From positions 1-6,330 of the forward strand of contig RGBY01000146.1 of assembly GCA_009919445.1 (NCBI GenBank): a stretch of DNA of 6,330 nucleotides, given 5' to 3'. The notes under the pieces are model-generated. The model saw only the letters and a list, made by a program, of their open reading frames with translations. It was not told the origin of the DNA and made no database searches. The first letter of the stretch is position 1. Every line of letters starts with the position of its first letter. Source of the DNA: Planctomycetia bacterium. GTDB lineage: Bacteria > Planctomycetota > Planctomycetia > Pirellulales > UBA1268. A program made the position numbers and the translations under genes. This document shows, piece after piece, positions 4,981 to 6,330 of the stretch.

Positions 4981-6330
4981 ATGCTGCCGGCACGATCTTT
5001 TCGTTCATCTCACCGCCCGCAGTCCTTACGTTCTGGTCGGCGTTGCCAGTCAACCCGCCGCCAGCCCCCATGTCGCACCAGCCGCTCGTCGTCTGCGAAG
5101 CGACCGGCCCGTGCCTCACACGACAGTCAGCTCACCGCAGTTGTCGCTCCGAAGAAGAGCCTGAAGAAACAAACGACGACCTCGGTTCGACGGCGAAGCC
5201 GCTCAGCAGCTGTCAGCACCGTTGAGATCAGGCCCTCGGGCACGGTCTTCAGCCGCCGTGGCGGCACAAAACGGCAGGCCGTCCACCATCTTCCCGAACA
5301 CCCGCCAGTCGATCTGACACCACCAGCCTGGATGCAGGAAGAGTGCCGGGTCACCCCTGCCCGGGCGGGCGATCAGACGGAAATCCTGCAACTGCTCTCC
5401 GGCCTGCCCACGCCCCCATCGCGGGCAGAATTCCATGCCGCAGTCGATCACCCCGACCATGACTCGGCCAACCGGCTGGTTGCCCGGCTGGCCGGGCGCA
5501 TTGTCGGCCATATTGAGATCTCACCCCGCACGATCATGGTCGGGGAAACGCCGGTAAAGGCAGCCCTGCTCGATCGCGTCGCCATCCTGCCAGAATGCCG
5601 AGGAGCGGGTCATGGCCAGCGTTTGGTTCAGGCCGCTGAAGACCTGATGCGAGATCAGGGCGTGGTCGTTGCCTTCTCCAGAACTCGAATCGCTGCGTCA
5701 TTTCATGAACTTGGCTGGAGCGTACTCGGCCGCGACTGCATTTCACCTGGTCGACCGACTGATATCCTCGCCCGTCTCCTCGACATGCCCGGCCGTCAGG
5801 GACCAGCCGTGACCATGCGGCAATGGCGACATGTTGAACTGCCGGCCATCCTGCGGATCTATGAACAGAATGCTGGTCGCTTTGTTGGCACACTCTCTCG
5901 CAGTGAGGTCTATGCCCGCTGGCTGATTAGCCGCGGAGCATTTGACTCGATCATCGTCGCGCTTCAGGGCAACGACCGGTACGACCTGCACGAGAACACA
6001 GCCAAGATTGTCGGGTATTGCATCCAGTCAGGCAGCCGGGTGCTTGAGGTGATGGCAGACCCGGAATACCGTGGCTTGGAACGGGAGATTCTGGCTCGGG
6101 TCTGTGCCGAGGCTATCGAGAACGATCGGCAAGAGCTGATCTATGAAGCGAGCCCCTCTGATCCTCTCCATCAGGCGGTACTGGGCCCGGTCACTGCTGA
6201 TCAGCCGGTAGCGACCACCTCGCGAATGGCCCCGCAGGACCGGATGGTTGTGGCCAAGGTCTTCGATCCCCGCGAACTCCTCACCGCCCAGGCTCCGGTT
6301 GTTGCCCAGAGAGTGGCCGCGGCTGGCATC
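4981..6330 (+). CDS. Tandem-GNAT acetyltransferase with a basic N-terminal tail, 3' end beyond window
   Basis: The frame from ATG 4981 is open for 450 codons to the window end. Residues 1-98 form a low-complexity tail rich in Ser, Arg and Lys, with about 26 basic and only 2 acidic residues (D48, E82). It is probably disordered. A GNAT domain follows from about 120 (CRVTPARAGDQTEILQLL). Its acetyl-CoA signature is AILPECRGAGHGQRLV at 201-216, with R207-G208-x-G210-x-G212, and FHELGW at 241-246 closes the domain. A second, degenerate GNAT-like half spans about 278-400 (MRQWRHVELPAILRIYEQN, then IVGYCIQSG and VLEVMADPEYRG), without a clear RGxGxG motif. A further domain seems to begin near 421 (RMVVAKVFDPRELL). 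The arrangement resembles Eis-type and MshD-type double-GNAT proteins; the substrate is unknown. ATG 5332, just before the first GNAT domain, is an alternative start but has no ribosome binding site, whereas 4981 has a strong one. It lies 61 bases after the BshC-like gene. Confidence 0.85.
   Translation, partial: MLPARSFRSSHRPQSLRSGRRCQSTRRQPPCRTSRSSSAKRPARASHDSQLTAVVAPKKSLKKQTTTSVRRRSRSAAVSTVEIRPSGTVFSRRGGTKRQAVHHLPEHPPVDLTPPAWMQEECRVTPARAGDQTEILQLLSGLPTPPSRAEFHAAVDHPDHDSANRLVARLAGRIVGHIEISPRTIMVGETPVKAALLDRVAILPECRGAGHGQRLVQAAEDLMRDQGVVVAFSRTRIAASFHELGWSVLGRDCISPGRPTDILARLLDMPGRQGPAVTMRQWRHVELPAILRIYEQNAGRFVGTLSRSEVYARWLISRGAFDSIIVALQGNDRYDLHENTAKIVGYCIQSGSRVLEVMADPEYRGLEREILARVCAEAIENDRQELIYEASPSDPLHQAVLGPVTADQPVATTSRMAPQDRMVVAKVFDPRELLTAQAPVVAQRVAAAGI

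Noticed and set aside
5203..5991. Minus-strand frames opposite the GNAT gene
   Set aside because: The plus frame shows clear GNAT motifs (RGxGxG, FHELGW), and the minus frames have none.

Overview
The window looks like chromosomal DNA of a planctomycete, probably of the Pirellulales/Rhodopirellula type. The DNA is GC-rich and tightly packed, most starts lack a Shine-Dalgarno sequence, and several proteins match families I recall mainly from Planctomycetes: a Cys-rich exported protein, a soluble GT2 glycosyltransferase, a BshC-like protein with a HQPELF motif, and a tandem GNAT protein. This taxonomic call rests on memory of these families, not on a search. I see no rRNA, tRNA, CRISPR array, insertion sequence or phage gene.

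Layout. Positions 1-1348 hold two minus-strand genes. They are a sugar phosphate isomerase/epimerase-like TIM-barrel protein (557-1348) and, downstream of it, a small Cys-rich exported protein (436 down to 1) that runs off the left edge. A 221-bp divergent region (1349-1569) contains two perfect 8-bp inverted repeats. From 1570 to the right edge there are four plus-strand genes: a Nif3/YbgI-type dinuclear-metal protein (1570-2376), a GT2 glycosyltransferase (2437-3240), a 560-residue BshC-like protein (3237-4919) and a tandem-GNAT acetyltransferase with a basic N-terminal tail (4981 to beyond 6330). The glycosyltransferase and the BshC-like gene overlap by 4 bases. The gaps in this set are 60 and 61 bases and no terminator is visible, so it may be one transcript.

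Two genes are open to the window edges and are easy to miss if a closed ORF is required: the Cys-rich protein at the left and the GNAT protein at the right.

How the genes may work together. The most suggestive part is glycosyltransferase, BshC-like protein, double-GNAT. It loosely recalls low-molecular-weight thiol pathways: bacillithiol uses a glycosyltransferase, a deacetylase and BshC, and mycothiol ends with the double-GNAT enzyme MshD. However, the glycosyltransferase here is GT2 rather than the GT4 type of BshA/MshA, no deacetylase is visible, and the similarity to BshC is limited to a motif region. A shared pathway is a hypothesis only.
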